Source of the DNA: Streptomyces sp. NBC_00162
GTDB taxonomy: Bacteria > Actinomycetota > Actinomycetes > Streptomycetales > Streptomycetaceae
Length of the DNA stretch: 64,000 nt
Direction: 5' to 3'
Assembly (NCBI RefSeq): GCF_024611995.1
Contig: NZ_CP102509.1
Span: 4,898,001-4,962,000 of the forward strand
Shown: piece after piece, positions 11,510 through 20,626 of the stretch
Layout of the letters: each line of letters opens with the position of its first letter
How positions within the stretch are numbered: the first letter of the stretch is position 1
Position numbers and translations under genes: made by a program
Notes under the pieces: model-generated
Seen by the model: only the letters and a program-made list of their open reading frames with translations
Database searches by the model: none
What the model was told of the DNA's origin: nothing

Positions 11510-12325
11510 TCAGCGGGCGTCGTCCGGGAGGAGACGGGCCAGCGTGCGGACCGCCCGGTACTGGAGCGTCTTGATGGCGCCCTCGTTCTTGCCCATGACC
11601 CGGGCCGTCTCGGCGACCGAGAGGCCTTGCAGGAAGCGCAGGGTCACGCACTCCTGCTGCTGCGGATTGAGTTTCCGTACGGCCTCCAGCAGGGCCGCGT
11701 TGGAGAGGGACTCCAGGACGGAGTCCTCGGGGCTGCGCTCGACCTCGTTGGCGTCGAGCATCTCGCCGGTGGTGACCTCCAGCCGGAAGCGGCTGGACTT
11801 GAAGTGGTCGGCCACCAGGTTGCGGGCGATCGTCACGAGCCAGGCCCCGAAGTCGCGGCCCTGCCAGGTGAAGGTGGAGATGCGGCGCAGCGCGCGCAGG
11901 AAGGTCTCGCTGGTGAGATCCTCCGCGGTCGCTTTGCCGCCGACGCGGTAGTAGATGTAGCGGTAGACGGTGTCGCTGTACTGGTCGTAGAGGCGGCCGA
12001 AGGCCTCGGCCTCGCCGGCCTGGGCGCGTTCGACCAGGTCCATCATGCGGGCCTGGTCACTGTCCGCGGTGGGGCGGCGGGGGGTGGCCTGGGTGCTCGT
12101 GCCGGCGGCGCTGTTCGAGCCCCCGGCCGCGCGACCTCGTCTGCCCACCGTCGCTCCGCCGTCGGTCAGGGCATAGCAAGGACCGGCCGGGCCGAGGCCG
12201 GCAGGGACCGCGGCGGCGAAGGCGGGGACGGCGTACGCGGTGGGGACGAAGCCACGCAGGTGGTCGAGGACCGTTGCGCGCAGCGTAGCCAGGCCCGAGG
12301 CGTCAACCCCGACAGGTGGGTACAC
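11510..12325 (-). CDS. bldN: ECF sigma factor BldN (pro-sigma form)
   Basis: A 271-residue ECF sigma factor needed for aerial mycelium and sporulation. Residues 1 to about 86 form the pro-sequence (VDASGLATLRATVLDHLRGF start, as in S. coelicolor), known there to be removed by proteolysis. Sigma region 2 follows (AFGRLYDQYSDTVYRYIYYR; DLTSETFLRALRRI), then region 4 (LNPQQQECVTLRFLQGLSVA; GKNEGAIKTLQYRAVRTLAR). GTG start. RsbN is encoded directly downstream. Targets in S. venezuelae include chaplin and rodlin genes. Upstream elements are noted at 12518-12538. Confidence 0.95.
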   Translation of the reverse strand: MYPPVGVDASGLATLRATVLDHLRGFVPTAYAVPAFAAAVPAGLGPAGPCYALTDGGATVGRRGRAAGGSNSAAGTSTQATPRRPTADSDQARMMDLVERAQAGEAEAFGRLYDQYSDTVYRYIYYRVGGKATAEDLTSETFLRALRRISTFTWQGRDFGAWLVTIARNLVADHFKSSRFRLEVTTGEMLDANEVERSPEDSVLESLSNAALLEAVRKLNPQQQECVTLRFLQGLSVAETARVMGKNEGAIKTLQYRAVRTLARLLPDDAR

Positions 12326-12757
12326 GGGACTCCCAGAGGCAGAGCTTCCATCACGTGCAGTGCGGGACCGTTCACCCGTCGTAGCGACAGATGGCCGGTG
12401 GCATGCGTTTGAGGAGAATAACGCTTCGTACAGGCAGCGCTACACCCAGTTGCTCAAATCACCGGTTCCGACACTTCTGTTGCGTGTCGAGGGCATATTC
12501 AGTCGCAGTTGGTGATCGGTTGGTGATCACTTGGGTGCGCGGATTGGAAGCTTCCATGGGGGCTCGCGACCGAGTCGGGCAGGCCGGAGTGCCGTGTCCC
12601 GTCCGGGGGTAGGGCTGGGGGAATGCCGTGCCGGCCGTGGGGCCGGAGTGGGGCGGGCCGGTGCGGGAAGCGCGTGGGGCCGGTGCGGGGCAGGCGTGGG
12701 CCGGGCGTAGGCCGGGTCCGGGGCCGTGCGGTGGGCCCGGTGCGGGGCCCGGCCTGA
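12326..12757. other. 432-bp gene-free region upstream of bldN
   Basis: No coding potential convinces here. The part near bldN should hold its promoter(s), which are BldD-controlled in S. coelicolor. Two copies of GTTGGTGATC 11 bp apart sit at 12518-12538, the second ending in the palindrome GTGATCAC. The stretch 12600-12757 is a GC-rich, low-complexity run (repeated GGGCCCGG and GGCCGGTGCGGG words) and probably includes the 3' end signals of the HAD gene on the minus strand. Confidence 0.5.
12518..12538. promoter_or_regulatory. Tandem operator-like repeat upstream of bldN
   Basis: Direct repeats GTTGGTGATC at 12518-12527 and 12529-12538, spaced 11 bp, about one helical turn. The second copy forms GTGATCAC. 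It lies about 195-215 bp before the bldN start codon. A regulator-binding site is inferred; no specific factor is identified. Confidence 0.3.
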
Positions 12758-13738
12758 CTACTTGCGGCGGCGGTGCAGGGCGATGGCGGCGGCCGCGCCG
12801 CCCGCGATCGCGCCGACTCCGGCGGCCGCCGGGACGCCGACCTTCACGGCCTTGCGGCCGGTCCGATAGTCGCGCAGCCGCCAGTCGTTGGTACGGGCAT
12901 GCTTGCGCAGTTTTGTGTCGGGATTGATCGCGTACGGATGCCCGACCAGCGACAGCATCGGGATGTCGTTGTGCGAATCGCTGTACGCGGCGCAGCGTTC
13001 GAGATCCAGGCCCTCGGCGGCGGCCAGGGCGCGGACCGCCTCGGCCTTGGCGGGGCCGTGCAGTGGTTCGCCGACCAGGCGGCCGGTGTAGATCCCGTCG
13101 ACGGACTCGGCGACGGTGCCCAGCGCTCCGGTCAGGCCGAGCCTGCGGGCGATGATCGTCGCCGTCTCGACGGGGGCGGCGGTGACCAGCCACACCTTCT
13201 GGCCGGCGTCGAGGTGCGCCTGGGCCAGGGCGCGGGTGCCCGGCCAGATCCGCTCGGCCATGTACTCGTCGTAGATCTCCTCGCCGATGGCCATCAGTTC
13301 GGAGACCTTGTGGCCCTTGACGATCGACAGGGCGCTGTCGCGGGCGTCCTGCATGTGGTCGGGGTCCTCGACCCCGGCGAGCCGGAACCAGGCCTGCTGC
13401 CAGGCGAAGCGGGCGAGCTCGCGCCGGCGGAAGAACTCGCGCTTGTAGAGGCCGCGGCCGAAGTGGAAGATCGCGGCGCCCTGCATGACGGTGTTGTCGA
13501 GGTCGAAGAAGGCGGCGGCGAGGTCGTCGCCCGCGACGGGGAACTCCGGCTCGTCCTCGTCCGCCGCGAGGGCTTCGAGGTCGGTGTCGAGGTCCGGTTC
13601 CGCGAGGTCCGGCTCCGTGAGATGCGGGGCTTCGGCAAGCGCGGTCTTCCGGGCGGCCTCGGCCGAGGCCTCGCCTGCCAGCACGCTCCGCGCGCTTGCG
13701 GAGCGTCTACGGGGGGTGAGCCATCCGAGAGCGGCCAT
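12758..13738 (-). CDS. HAD-IB family (SerB-like) phosphatase with C-terminal hydrophobic anchor
   Basis: A 326-residue HAD subfamily IB hydrolase. About 80 N-terminal residues are acidic and low-complexity. The catalytic core then has [11 protein letters not shown] (nucleophile and acid/base Asp), LVTAAP (motif II) and [11 protein letters not shown] (motif IV). The extreme C-terminus is a Gly/Ala-rich hydrophobic stretch followed by HRRRK, suggesting a tail anchor. ATG 13738 is favoured. The phosphoserine phosphatase-like core does not by itself fix the substrate. Homologues are conserved beside bldN, so a developmental link is possible but unproven. Confidence 0.82.
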   Translation of the reverse strand: MAALGWLTPRRRSASARSVLAGEASAEAARKTALAEAPHLTEPDLAEPDLDTDLEALAADEDEPEFPVAGDDLAAAFFDLDNTVMQGAAIFHFGRGLYKREFFRRRELARFAWQQAWFRLAGVEDPDHMQDARDSALSIVKGHKVSELMAIGEEIYDEYMAERIWPGTRALAQAHLDAGQKVWLVTAAPVETATIIARRLGLTGALGTVAESVDGIYTGRLVGEPLHGPAKAEAVRALAAAEGLDLERCAAYSDSHNDIPMLSLVGHPYAINPDTKLRKHARTNDWRLRDYRTGRKAVKVGVPAAAGVGAIAGGAAAAIALHRRRK

Positions 13739-13818
13739 GCGGCGAGCATAGCCACTGTGTTCGGGAGTTCTCGAACCGCTGGGAAACGGAGGCGTTAACA
13801 CTTCGGGAGAATGAGGCC

Positions 13819-14097
13819 ATGAGCCCTTTGTTGCGCCGCAAGGAAAAGAAGCGTCCCGGCGACCGGATGGTGACGCTGATCGGGAAGCCGGGGTGCCACC
13901 TGTGCGATGAGGCACAGGTCGTCATCGAGGAGGTCTGCGCGCAGACCGGTGCGCAGTGGGAGAAGAAGGACATCTCGCAGGACGCGGAGCTCTACCGGCT
14001 GCACTGGGAGCAGATTCCGGTGGTGTTGGTGGATGGCGAACAGCACACCTTCTGGAAGGTGAACCCGGACCGGCTGCGGCGGGCGTTGGAGGGCTGA
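13819..14097 (+). CDS. Glutaredoxin-like thiol protein
   Basis: A 92-residue thioredoxin-fold protein of the glutaredoxin-like (DUF836) group. The redox motif is CHLC in [12 protein letters not shown], followed by the cis-Pro segment [10 protein letters not shown]. Small and cytoplasmic. It is divergent from the HAD phosphatase and stands before rex, separated by the rex promoter region. Confidence 0.85.
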   Translation: MSPLLRRKEKKRPGDRMVTLIGKPGCHLCDEAQVVIEEVCAQTGAQWEKKDISQDAELYRLHWEQIPVVLVDGEQHTFWKVNPDRLRRALEG

Positions 14098-14276
14098 CCC
14101 GCATCCCGGTTACCATCATGGGCGATTTATGGGGTCTCGGGGGCGTATCTGTGAGGAGTGTGTACGGTTTTGCCCCCTTTGGGATTTGAACGGGTTCGGC
14201 GTGCCGCCGGTTCCCCGTTTGCGCACTTGAGTCGCGTGACCCCGGTCACTTTGCTCGGACAAAGCGGACACAATCT

Positions 14277-14294
14277 TTGTGCACGCGTTCACAA
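14277..14294. promoter_or_regulatory. Rex operator (ROP) upstream of rex-hemACD
   Basis: TTGTGCACGCGTTCACAA matches the known S. coelicolor Rex operator type (TTGTGnnnnnnTTCACAA) at every conserved position. It lies about 77 bp upstream of the rex GTG. A CACAAT hexamer at 14269-14274 overlaps its left side and may be the -10 element. NADH-free Rex should bind here and repress its own operon. Confidence 0.92.
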
Positions 14295-14370
14295 AGGCAT
14301 AGCCTGCTGTCGACGGGGCGGTCCTGGGACAAGTGGCCGCCTGCAGCCCCGCTCATCCCGCAGGAGCATC

Positions 14371-15180
14371 GTGGCAACTGGCCGAACTCACCGACCGGCG
14401 ACCCGCAGCCGAGGTATTCCCGAGGCCACTGTCGCCCGGCTTCCGCTGTACTTGCGCGCCCTCACCGCGCTCTCCGAGCGATCGGTGCCCACGGTGTCCT
14501 CCGAGGAGCTCGCGGCCGCCGCCGGAGTCAACTCCGCGAAGCTGCGCAAGGACTTCTCCTACCTGGGCTCCTACGGCACCCGCGGCGTCGGGTACGACGT
14601 GGAGTACCTCGTCTACCAGATCTCCCGCGAACTCGGACTGACCCAGGACTGGCCGGTTGTCATCGTCGGCATCGGTAACCTCGGCGCCGCCCTCGCCAAC
14701 TACGGCGGTTTCGCGTCGCGCGGTTTCCGCGTGGCCGCGCTGATCGACGCCGACCCGGCGATGGCCGGCAAGCCGGTGGCCGGGATGCCCGTGCAGCACA
14801 CCGATGAGCTGGAGAAGATCATCGAGGAGAACGGGGTCTCGATCGGCGTCATCGCGACGCCGGCCGGTGCCGCGCAGCAGGTCAGCGAGCGTCTGATCGC
14901 GGCCGGTGTCACCTCCATCCTGAACTTCGCCCCGACCGTGCTCTCCGTGCCCGACGGCGTGGACGTGCGCAAGGTCGACCTTTCGATCGAGCTCCAGATC
15001 CTGGCGTTCCACGAGCAGCGCAAGGCCGGCGAGGAAGCCGCCGCCGCTGCTGCCGAGGGCACCTCCTCCGTGGGCGGCGCCGCCCCCGCCGCAGCCGTGG
15101 TGCCGCCGGCCGGGCGGGCAGCCGCCGAGGCGCGCAAGGGCAACCCCGAGGGTGACGTGCCGGCGGTGATGCCGGCATGA
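14371..15180 (+). CDS. rex: Redox-sensing transcriptional repressor Rex
   Basis: A 269-residue repressor that senses the NADH/NAD+ ratio. An N-terminal winged helix (residues ~10-85: VSSEELAAAAGVNSAKLRKD, FSYLGSYGTRGVGYDV) is followed by a Rossmann domain with VIVGIGNLGAALANYG and a C-terminal swapped helix (DLSIELQILAFHEQRK). The last ~35 residues are Ala/Pro-rich and variable. GTG 14371 with AGGAG at 14362-14366 fits the S. coelicolor protein start. It overlaps hemA by 4 nt (ATGA), so redox control extends to haem synthesis. Confidence 0.95.
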   Translation: MATGRTHRPATRSRGIPEATVARLPLYLRALTALSERSVPTVSSEELAAAAGVNSAKLRKDFSYLGSYGTRGVGYDVEYLVYQISRELGLTQDWPVVIVGIGNLGAALANYGGFASRGFRVAALIDADPAMAGKPVAGMPVQHTDELEKIIEENGVSIGVIATPAGAAQQVSERLIAAGVTSILNFAPTVLSVPDGVDVRKVDLSIELQILAFHEQRKAGEEAAAAAAEGTSSVGGAAPAAAVVPPAGRAAAEARKGNPEGDVPAVMPA

Positions 15181-16898
15181 GTCTGCTCGTCGTAGGGCTG
15201 AGCCACCGCAGCGCGCCCGTGAGCGTGCTGGAGCGCGCCTCGCTGTCCGCGGACGCCAAGGTGAAGCTGCTGCACGACACCCTCGCCGCCGAGCCGGCGA
15301 CGGAGGCGGCGGTGCTCGCCACGTGCAACCGGATCGAGCTGTACGCGGACGTGGACAAGTTCCACGCCGGTGTCGCAGAGCTGTCCACGCTGCTCGCGCA
15401 GCACAGCGGAGTGGCGCTGGAGGAGCTCACCCCCTATCTCTACGTGCACTACGAGGACCGGGCGGTGCACCACCTGTTCTCGGTGGCGTGCGGGCTGGAC
15501 TCGATGGTCGTGGGCGAGGGGCAGATCCTCGGCCAGATCAAGGACGCGCTGGCGCTGGGGCAGGAGCTGCACACTGCCGGCCGGCTGATCAACGACCTGT
15601 TCCAGCAGGCGCTGCGGGTCGGCAAGCGGGCGCACTCGGAGACCGGGATCGACCGGGCCGGCCAGTCGCTGGTCACGTTCGGGCTCGAGCAGCTCGCCGG
15701 GGCCCGGGTGCCGGTGGGGGAGTGGGCCGCCGGGAAGCGGGCGCTGGTGATCGGGGCCGGGTCGATGTCCTCGCTGGCCGCGGCCACGCTGGCGCGGGTC
15801 GGTGTCGCCGAGATCGTGGTCGCGAACCGGACCGCCGAGCGGGCGGAGCGGCTGGCGGAGATTCTGGTTGCCTCAGGCACGGGTGTGCGGGCTTCGGCCA
15901 TCGCCATGGCCGGTGTCGCCGAGGAGCTGACACGAGTCGATGTGGTGGTGTCCTGCACCGGTGCCACCGGGCTCGTGCTGACCGACGATGATGTGCTCGC
16001 CGCCGTGTCCTGGGGCGCTGCCCCAGACCCCGCGCCTCAAACTCCCCCAGCTACCGCTGGGAGGGGCCCCCAGGCGGGGCTGACTTCGGCTCCGGCCGGA
16101 GGTTCGCCTGCCGCCGCGGGGCTGGATTCGGCCGATGTCGTGGCTCGGCTGGCTGCCGCTGCCATGACGCACGGCCGGCTGGCCGACGCCGGGGCCGCGC
16201 GGACGATGCCCGCCGCCGTGGAGGCCGACGGGTGTCCCGTCGGGCCCGACGGGCGGGCGGCGCTGACCGGGGTCGACGCCAACTCGCTCGAGCTGCACGG
16301 GACCTGGGCCGACCAGGGCGAGGCCGCCGCGCAGCGGCAGCCCCGGCGCAGCACCCGTATGCACGCCGACGGTCCGACCGCGCGGCTGGCGCTGCTGGAC
16401 CTGGCCATGCCCCGGGACATCGACGCGGCCGTGCACCGGATCCCGGGCGTGCGGCTGGTCGACATCGAGAGCCTCGCCGAGGCGTCCGCGGACGCCCCGA
16501 TGGCTGCCGACGTCGACGCGGTACGTGCGATAGTCGCCGAGGAAGTGGCGGCTTTCGGGGCAGCCCAGCGGGCCGCGCACATCACGCCCACCGTCGTCGC
16601 CCTGCGGGCCATGGCCGCGGAGGTCGTGGCCATGGAGGTGGCGCGGCTCGACGGGCGGGTGCCCGATCTCGACGAACGGCAGCGGGCCGAGGTCACCCAG
16701 ACCGTGCGGCGCGTTGTCGACAAGCTCCTCCACGCGCCGACCGTGCGCGTCAAGCAGCTCGCGAGCGAGCCCGGCGGCGCCGGGTACGCCGAGGCGCTGC
16801 GCGAACTCTTCGACCTCGACCCTCAGACGGTGGCTTCCGTCAGCCGGGCAGACGCGGCCGAACCCCTGAACGACGACGACCCAGGACGGGCATCATGA
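15177..16898 (+). CDS. hemA: Glutamyl-tRNA reductase HemA
   Basis: NADPH-dependent reduction of glutamyl-tRNA to glutamate-1-semialdehyde, first committed step of C5-pathway haem synthesis. Motifs: LSHRSAPVSVLERA, ATCNRIELYA (catalytic Cys), MVVGEGQILGQIKDAL, GAGSMSSLAAATLA (NADPH) and the dimerisation domain AEVTQTVRRVVDKLLHAPTV. At 573 residues it is far longer than E. coli HemA (418) because of an Ala/Pro-rich insertion at about residues 275-405. Part of that insertion (residues ~279-302) is a dispersed palindromic repeat read in frame. Coupled to rex and hemC by 4-nt overlaps. Confidence 0.95.
   Translation: MSLLVVGLSHRSAPVSVLERASLSADAKVKLLHDTLAAEPATEAAVLATCNRIELYADVDKFHAGVAELSTLLAQHSGVALEELTPYLYVHYEDRAVHHLFSVACGLDSMVVGEGQILGQIKDALALGQELHTAGRLINDLFQQALRVGKRAHSETGIDRAGQSLVTFGLEQLAGARVPVGEWAAGKRALVIGAGSMSSLAAATLARVGVAEIVVANRTAERAERLAEILVASGTGVRASAIAMAGVAEELTRVDVVVSCTGATGLVLTDDDVLAAVSWGAAPDPAPQTPPATAGRGPQAGLTSAPAGGSPAAAGLDSADVVARLAAAAMTHGRLADAGAARTMPAAVEADGCPVGPDGRAALTGVDANSLELHGTWADQGEAAAQRQPRRSTRMHADGPTARLALLDLAMPRDIDAAVHRIPGVRLVDIESLAEASADAPMAADVDAVRAIVAEEVAAFGAAQRAAHITPTVVALRAMAAEVVAMEVARLDGRVPDLDERQRAEVTQTVRRVVDKLLHAPTVRVKQLASEPGGAGYAEALRELFDLDPQTVASVSRADAAEPLNDDDPGRAS
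16011..16081. repeat. Dispersed GC-rich palindromic repeat, copy B, inside hemA
   Basis: The sequence from GGGGCGCTGCCCCAGACCC to CCCCCAGGCGGGGCTGA is the same kind of short palindromic element as at 9963 and 52203. Its central hairpin is CTCCCCCAG / CTGGGAGG around CTACCG. It keeps the hemA frame open and adds about 24 residues. Confidence 0.75.
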
Positions 16899-17863
16899 AC
16901 ACACGTCCCGACCAGCCGCTGCGGCTCGGTACGCGGCGGAGCAAGCTGGCCATGTCCCAGTCGGGCCACGTCGCCGAGGCGGTACGGGCGATCACCGGCC
17001 GGCCTGTCGAGCTCGTGGAGATCACGACGTACGGCGACGTGTCGCGCGAGCACCTGGCGCAGATCGGCGGGACGGGCGTGTTCGTCACGGCCCTGCGCGA
17101 GGCGCTGCTGCGCCACGAGGTCGACTTCGCCGTGCACTCGCTGAAGGACCTGCCGACCGCGCAGCCCGATGACCTCGTGATCGCGGCGATGCCGCTGCGC
17201 GAGGACGCGCGGGACGCGCTCGTCGCCAGGGACGGCCTGACCTTCGAGCAGCTGCCCGACGGGGCCCGGATCGGTACCGGTTCCCCGCGGCGGACGGCTC
17301 AGCTGAACCACTACGCCCGCTCGCTCGGCAAGCGGATCGAGACCGTGCCGATCCGCGGGAACGTCGACACCCGCATCGGGTTCGTACGGGACGGGGAGCT
17401 CGACGCCGTCGTGCTCGCCGCCGCCGGTCTGAACCGGATCGGGCGCAGTGACGAGGCCACCGACCTGCTGTCGGTCGACCACATCCTGCCCGCTCCCGGC
17501 CAGGGAGCCCTGGCCGTGGAGTGCCTCGCGTCCGAAACGGACCTCATCGCCGCGCTCGGCGAACTCGACGACCCGTACACCCGGGCCGCCGTGACCGCCG
17601 AGCGTTCCCTGCTCGCCGCCCTCGAGGCCGGCTGCAGCGCACCCGTGGGCGCGTTCGCCGACCTGTTGGCCGACGGACAGATTGTCAATGAAATGCGCCT
17701 GCGCGGCGTCGTCGGAACCCTCGACGGCTCGACGCTGGTGCAGCTGTCCACCACCGGTCCCGTGCCCCAGTCGTACGACGAGGCCATGTCTCTCGGCCGC
17801 GAACTCGCGGACGAGATGCTGGCCAAGGGCGCGGCCGGTCTGATGGGGGAGCGATCGCTTTGA
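16895..17863 (+). CDS. hemC: Porphobilinogen deaminase HemC
   Basis: A 322-residue hydroxymethylbilane synthase that joins four porphobilinogens. It starts LRLGTRRSKLAMSQSGHVAE, has VDFAVHSLKDLPT and GTGSPRRTAQL (substrate/cofactor binding), and the cofactor Cys in EAGCSAPVGA. Length is normal. ATG 16895 overlaps the hemA stop (ATGA), and its own stop overlaps the next TTG start (TTGA), so the three hem genes are translationally coupled. Confidence 0.95.
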   Translation: MNTRPDQPLRLGTRRSKLAMSQSGHVAEAVRAITGRPVELVEITTYGDVSREHLAQIGGTGVFVTALREALLRHEVDFAVHSLKDLPTAQPDDLVIAAMPLREDARDALVARDGLTFEQLPDGARIGTGSPRRTAQLNHYARSLGKRIETVPIRGNVDTRIGFVRDGELDAVVLAAAGLNRIGRSDEATDLLSVDHILPAPGQGALAVECLASETDLIAALGELDDPYTRAAVTAERSLLAALEAGCSAPVGAFADLLADGQIVNEMRLRGVVGTLDGSTLVQLSTTGPVPQSYDEAMSLGRELADEMLAKGAAGLMGERSL

Positions 17864-19527
17864 ACCCCTCAAGTCCGACCACCTCCGCATTCTCGGCACT
17901 CGCCGCCCACGGACACGTCACCTTCCTCGGTGCCGGCCCCGGCGACCCGGGTCTGCTGACGCTGCGCGCCGTCGAGGCACTCGCCGCCGCGGACGTACTG
18001 ATCGCGGAGCCCGAGGTGCTCGACGTCGTACGGACGCATGCGCGCGCGGGTGTCGACACGCCGCAGCTGACGATTGCTGACGAAGTGTCAGCAGCCGCCG
18101 GGGTCCCGGTGATCCGCGACGCCGCCAATCTTGTCATGGAGGCCGCACGCTCCGGCAGGCGGGTCGTGCGTGCCGTCACCGGTGACCCCGGTCTCGACGG
18201 CAACGCGGCCGAGGAGATGCTCGTCTGCGCCTCCGCCGGCATCCCCTTCGAGGTGGTGCCGGGTGTCGCGACGGCCGTCGGCGTGCCCGCGTACGCCGGT
18301 GTGCCGCTCAGCGACAAGCAGGGCGCGGACGTGCGGTTCGTGGACGCGAAGAACGCGTCGGCACGCTGCTGGAGCGAGGTGGGGGCGAGCGACGGGATCC
18401 TCGTCGTCTCCGCGACGCTGGAGACCGTGTCGAGTGCCGCCGCCGAGCTGGTGAGCGCCGGGCGCAAGCCCGACACCCCGCTGACGGTGACCGTCGCCGG
18501 TACGACCACGCGCCAGCGCACCTGGTCCGCGACGCTGGGCACGATCGCCCAGGTGTTCAAGCAGGGCAAGGTGCTGCCCTCGCCCGAGGGCGCCCGGCCG
18601 GTCATAGCCGTGGTCGGTGAGCACAGCGCCGCCGCGCGGCGCGAGGAGCTGGCCTGGTTCGAGTCGAAGCCGCTGTTCGGCTGGCGGGTGCTCGTACCGC
18701 GCACGAAGGAGCAGGCCGCCTCGCTCTCCGACCAGCTGCGTTCGTACGGCGCGGTGCCGCACGAGGTGCCGACCATCGCCGTGGAGCCGCCGCGGACCCC
18801 GCAGCAGATGGAGCGGGCCGTGAAGGGCCTGGTGACGGGCCGCTACGAGTGGATCGCCTTCACCTCGGTCAACGCCGTGAAGGCGGTGCGCGAGAAGTTC
18901 GAGGAGTACGGGCTCGACGCGCGGGCCTTCGCGGGCATCAAGGTCGCCGCGGTGGGCGAGCAGACCGCTGCCGCGCTGGTGGAGTTCGGTGTGAAGCCGG
19001 ACCTGGTGCCGAGCGGGGAGCAGTCCGCGGCCGGTCTGCTGGAGGACTGGCCTCCGTACGACCCGGTCTTCGACCCGATCGACCGCGTGTTCCTGCCGCG
19101 GGCCGACATCGCGACGGAGACGCTGGTCGCCGGGCTGATCGAGCTCGGGTGGGAGGTCGACGACGTCACCGCCTACCGGACGGTGCGCGCGTCGCCGCCG
19201 CCGGCGGACACGCGCGAGGCGATCAAGGGCGGCGGTTTCGACGCCGTTCTCTTCACGTCGTCGAGCACCGTGCGGAACCTGGTGGGCATCGCCGGGAAGC
19301 CGCACAACGTGACCGTCATCGCGTGTATCGGGCCGGCGACGGCCAAGACCGCGGAGGAGCACGGGCTGCGCGTGGACGTGCTGTCGCCGGAGCCGAGCGT
19401 GAGCAAGCTGGCGGAGGCGCTGGCCGAGTACGGCGCGGCGCGCCGCGAGGCGGCCAAGGAGGCCGGCGAGACGGTGTTCCGGCCGAGCGAGCGGCGGCCG
19501 GGGGCGCGCAGGCGTCGTACGACGTGA
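17860..19527 (+). CDS. hemD: Bifunctional uroporphyrinogen-III C-methyltransferase / uroporphyrinogen-III synthase
   Basis: A 555-residue fusion. The N-terminal half is a SAM-dependent tetrapyrrole methylase (HVTFLGAGPGDPGLLTLRAV, then GDPGLDGNAAEEML and GVATAVGVPAYAGVPLSD). The C-terminal half is a HemD domain (GWRVLVPRTKEQAASLSDQL, YEWIAFTSVNAVKAVREKF, LFTSSSTVRNLVG). It closes uroporphyrinogen III and may divert it toward sirohaem/cobalamin. The TTG start is unusual but has GGGGGAG (17845-17851) 8 nt upstream and forms TTGA with the hemC stop. Confidence 0.92.
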   Translation: MNPSSPTTSAFSALAAHGHVTFLGAGPGDPGLLTLRAVEALAAADVLIAEPEVLDVVRTHARAGVDTPQLTIADEVSAAAGVPVIRDAANLVMEAARSGRRVVRAVTGDPGLDGNAAEEMLVCASAGIPFEVVPGVATAVGVPAYAGVPLSDKQGADVRFVDAKNASARCWSEVGASDGILVVSATLETVSSAAAELVSAGRKPDTPLTVTVAGTTTRQRTWSATLGTIAQVFKQGKVLPSPEGARPVIAVVGEHSAAARREELAWFESKPLFGWRVLVPRTKEQAASLSDQLRSYGAVPHEVPTIAVEPPRTPQQMERAVKGLVTGRYEWIAFTSVNAVKAVREKFEEYGLDARAFAGIKVAAVGEQTAAALVEFGVKPDLVPSGEQSAAGLLEDWPPYDPVFDPIDRVFLPRADIATETLVAGLIELGWEVDDVTAYRTVRASPPPADTREAIKGGGFDAVLFTSSSTVRNLVGIAGKPHNVTVIACIGPATAKTAEEHGLRVDVLSPEPSVSKLAEALAEYGAARREAAKEAGETVFRPSERRPGARRRRTT

Positions 19528-19622
19528 CGTGATGTGAGTGGTGTGGGTGGGGCCCGGGCGCGGTGCGCTCGGGCCCTACGCTTGTCCGGACTGTTCTCGA
19601 TGCTCGAAGAGGCGACTAGAAG

Positions 19623-20624
19623 ATGAGCACGTACGGATCCTTCCCCGGCTCGCGGCCCCGTCGGCTGCGCACCACCCCGGCGATGCGGCGGATGGTCGCC
19701 GAGAACCGGCTGCACCCCTCGGACCTGATCCTCCCCGCGTTCGTGCGGGAGGGCATCAGCGAGCCGCTGGCGATCTCGGCGATGCCGGGCGTCGTCCAGC
19801 ACACGCGGGACACGCTGCGGAAGGCCGCCGTGGAGGCGGTCGAGGCGGGGGTCGCCGGGATCATGCTGTTCGGCGTCCCGGCGGACGAGAACAAGGACGC
19901 GCTGGGGACGGCGGGCACCGAGCCGGACGGGATCCTCCAGGTCGCGATCCGCGACGTGAAGGCCGAGGTCGGCGACGATCTGGTGATCATGTCGGACCTG
20001 TGCCTGGACGAGTACACGGACCACGGCCACTGCGGGGTCCTGGACGCGGACGGCCGGGTCGACAACGACGCGACGCTGGAGCGGTACGCCGAGATGGCGC
20101 AGGTCCAGGCCGACGCGGGCGTCCACGTGGTGGGCCCGAGCGGGATGATGGACGGCCAGGTCGGCGTCATCCGCGACGCGCTGGACGAGACGGGCCACGA
20201 GGACGTTTCGATCCTGGCCTACACGGCGAAGTACACCTCCGCCTTCTACGGCCCCTTCCGCGAAGCCGTCGCCTCCTCCCTGCAGGGCGACCGAAAGACG
20301 TACCAGCAGGACCCGGCGAACGCGCGGGAGTCCCTGCGGGAGCTGGCGCTGGACCTGGAGGAGGGCGCCGACATGGTGATGGTCAAGCCGGCCGGGCCCT
20401 ACCTGGACATCCTGTACCGGGTGGCGCAGTCGGTGGACGTCCCGGTGGCGGCGTACCAGATCAGCGGCGAGTTCGCGATGATCGAGGCGGCGGCGGAGAA
20501 GGGCTGGATCGAGCGGGACCGGGCCATCCTGGAAACCCTGCTGGGCATCAAGCGCGCCGGCGCGGACACGATCCTGACGTACTGGGCGACGGAGGTCGCG
20601 GGCTGGCTGCGCGCGGCCCGCTGA
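19623..20624 (+). CDS. hemB: Delta-aminolevulinic acid dehydratase (porphobilinogen synthase)
   Basis: A 333-residue ALAD condensing two 5-aminolevulinates to porphobilinogen. Schiff-base lysines lie in [13 protein letters not shown] and [12 protein letters not shown]. The metal-site motif reads [17 protein letters not shown]: the second of the three zinc Cys of the E. coli type is Asp, giving a mixed Cys/Asp/Cys site. It lies 95 bp after hemD with its own possible promoter. Just after its stop comes a MITE-like element. Confidence 0.95.
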   Translation: MSTYGSFPGSRPRRLRTTPAMRRMVAENRLHPSDLILPAFVREGISEPLAISAMPGVVQHTRDTLRKAAVEAVEAGVAGIMLFGVPADENKDALGTAGTEPDGILQVAIRDVKAEVGDDLVIMSDLCLDEYTDHGHCGVLDADGRVDNDATLERYAEMAQVQADAGVHVVGPSGMMDGQVGVIRDALDETGHEDVSILAYTAKYTSAFYGPFREAVASSLQGDRKTYQQDPANARESLRELALDLEEGADMVMVKPAGPYLDILYRVAQSVDVPVAAYQISGEFAMIEAAAEKGWIERDRAILETLLGIKRAGADTILTYWATEVAGWLRAAR

Positions 20625-20626
20625 GG

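Noticed and set aside
16232..16894. An upstream extension of the hemC frame
   Set aside because: It lies within hemA in another frame; ATG 16895 overlapping the hemA stop begins the true HemC sequence.
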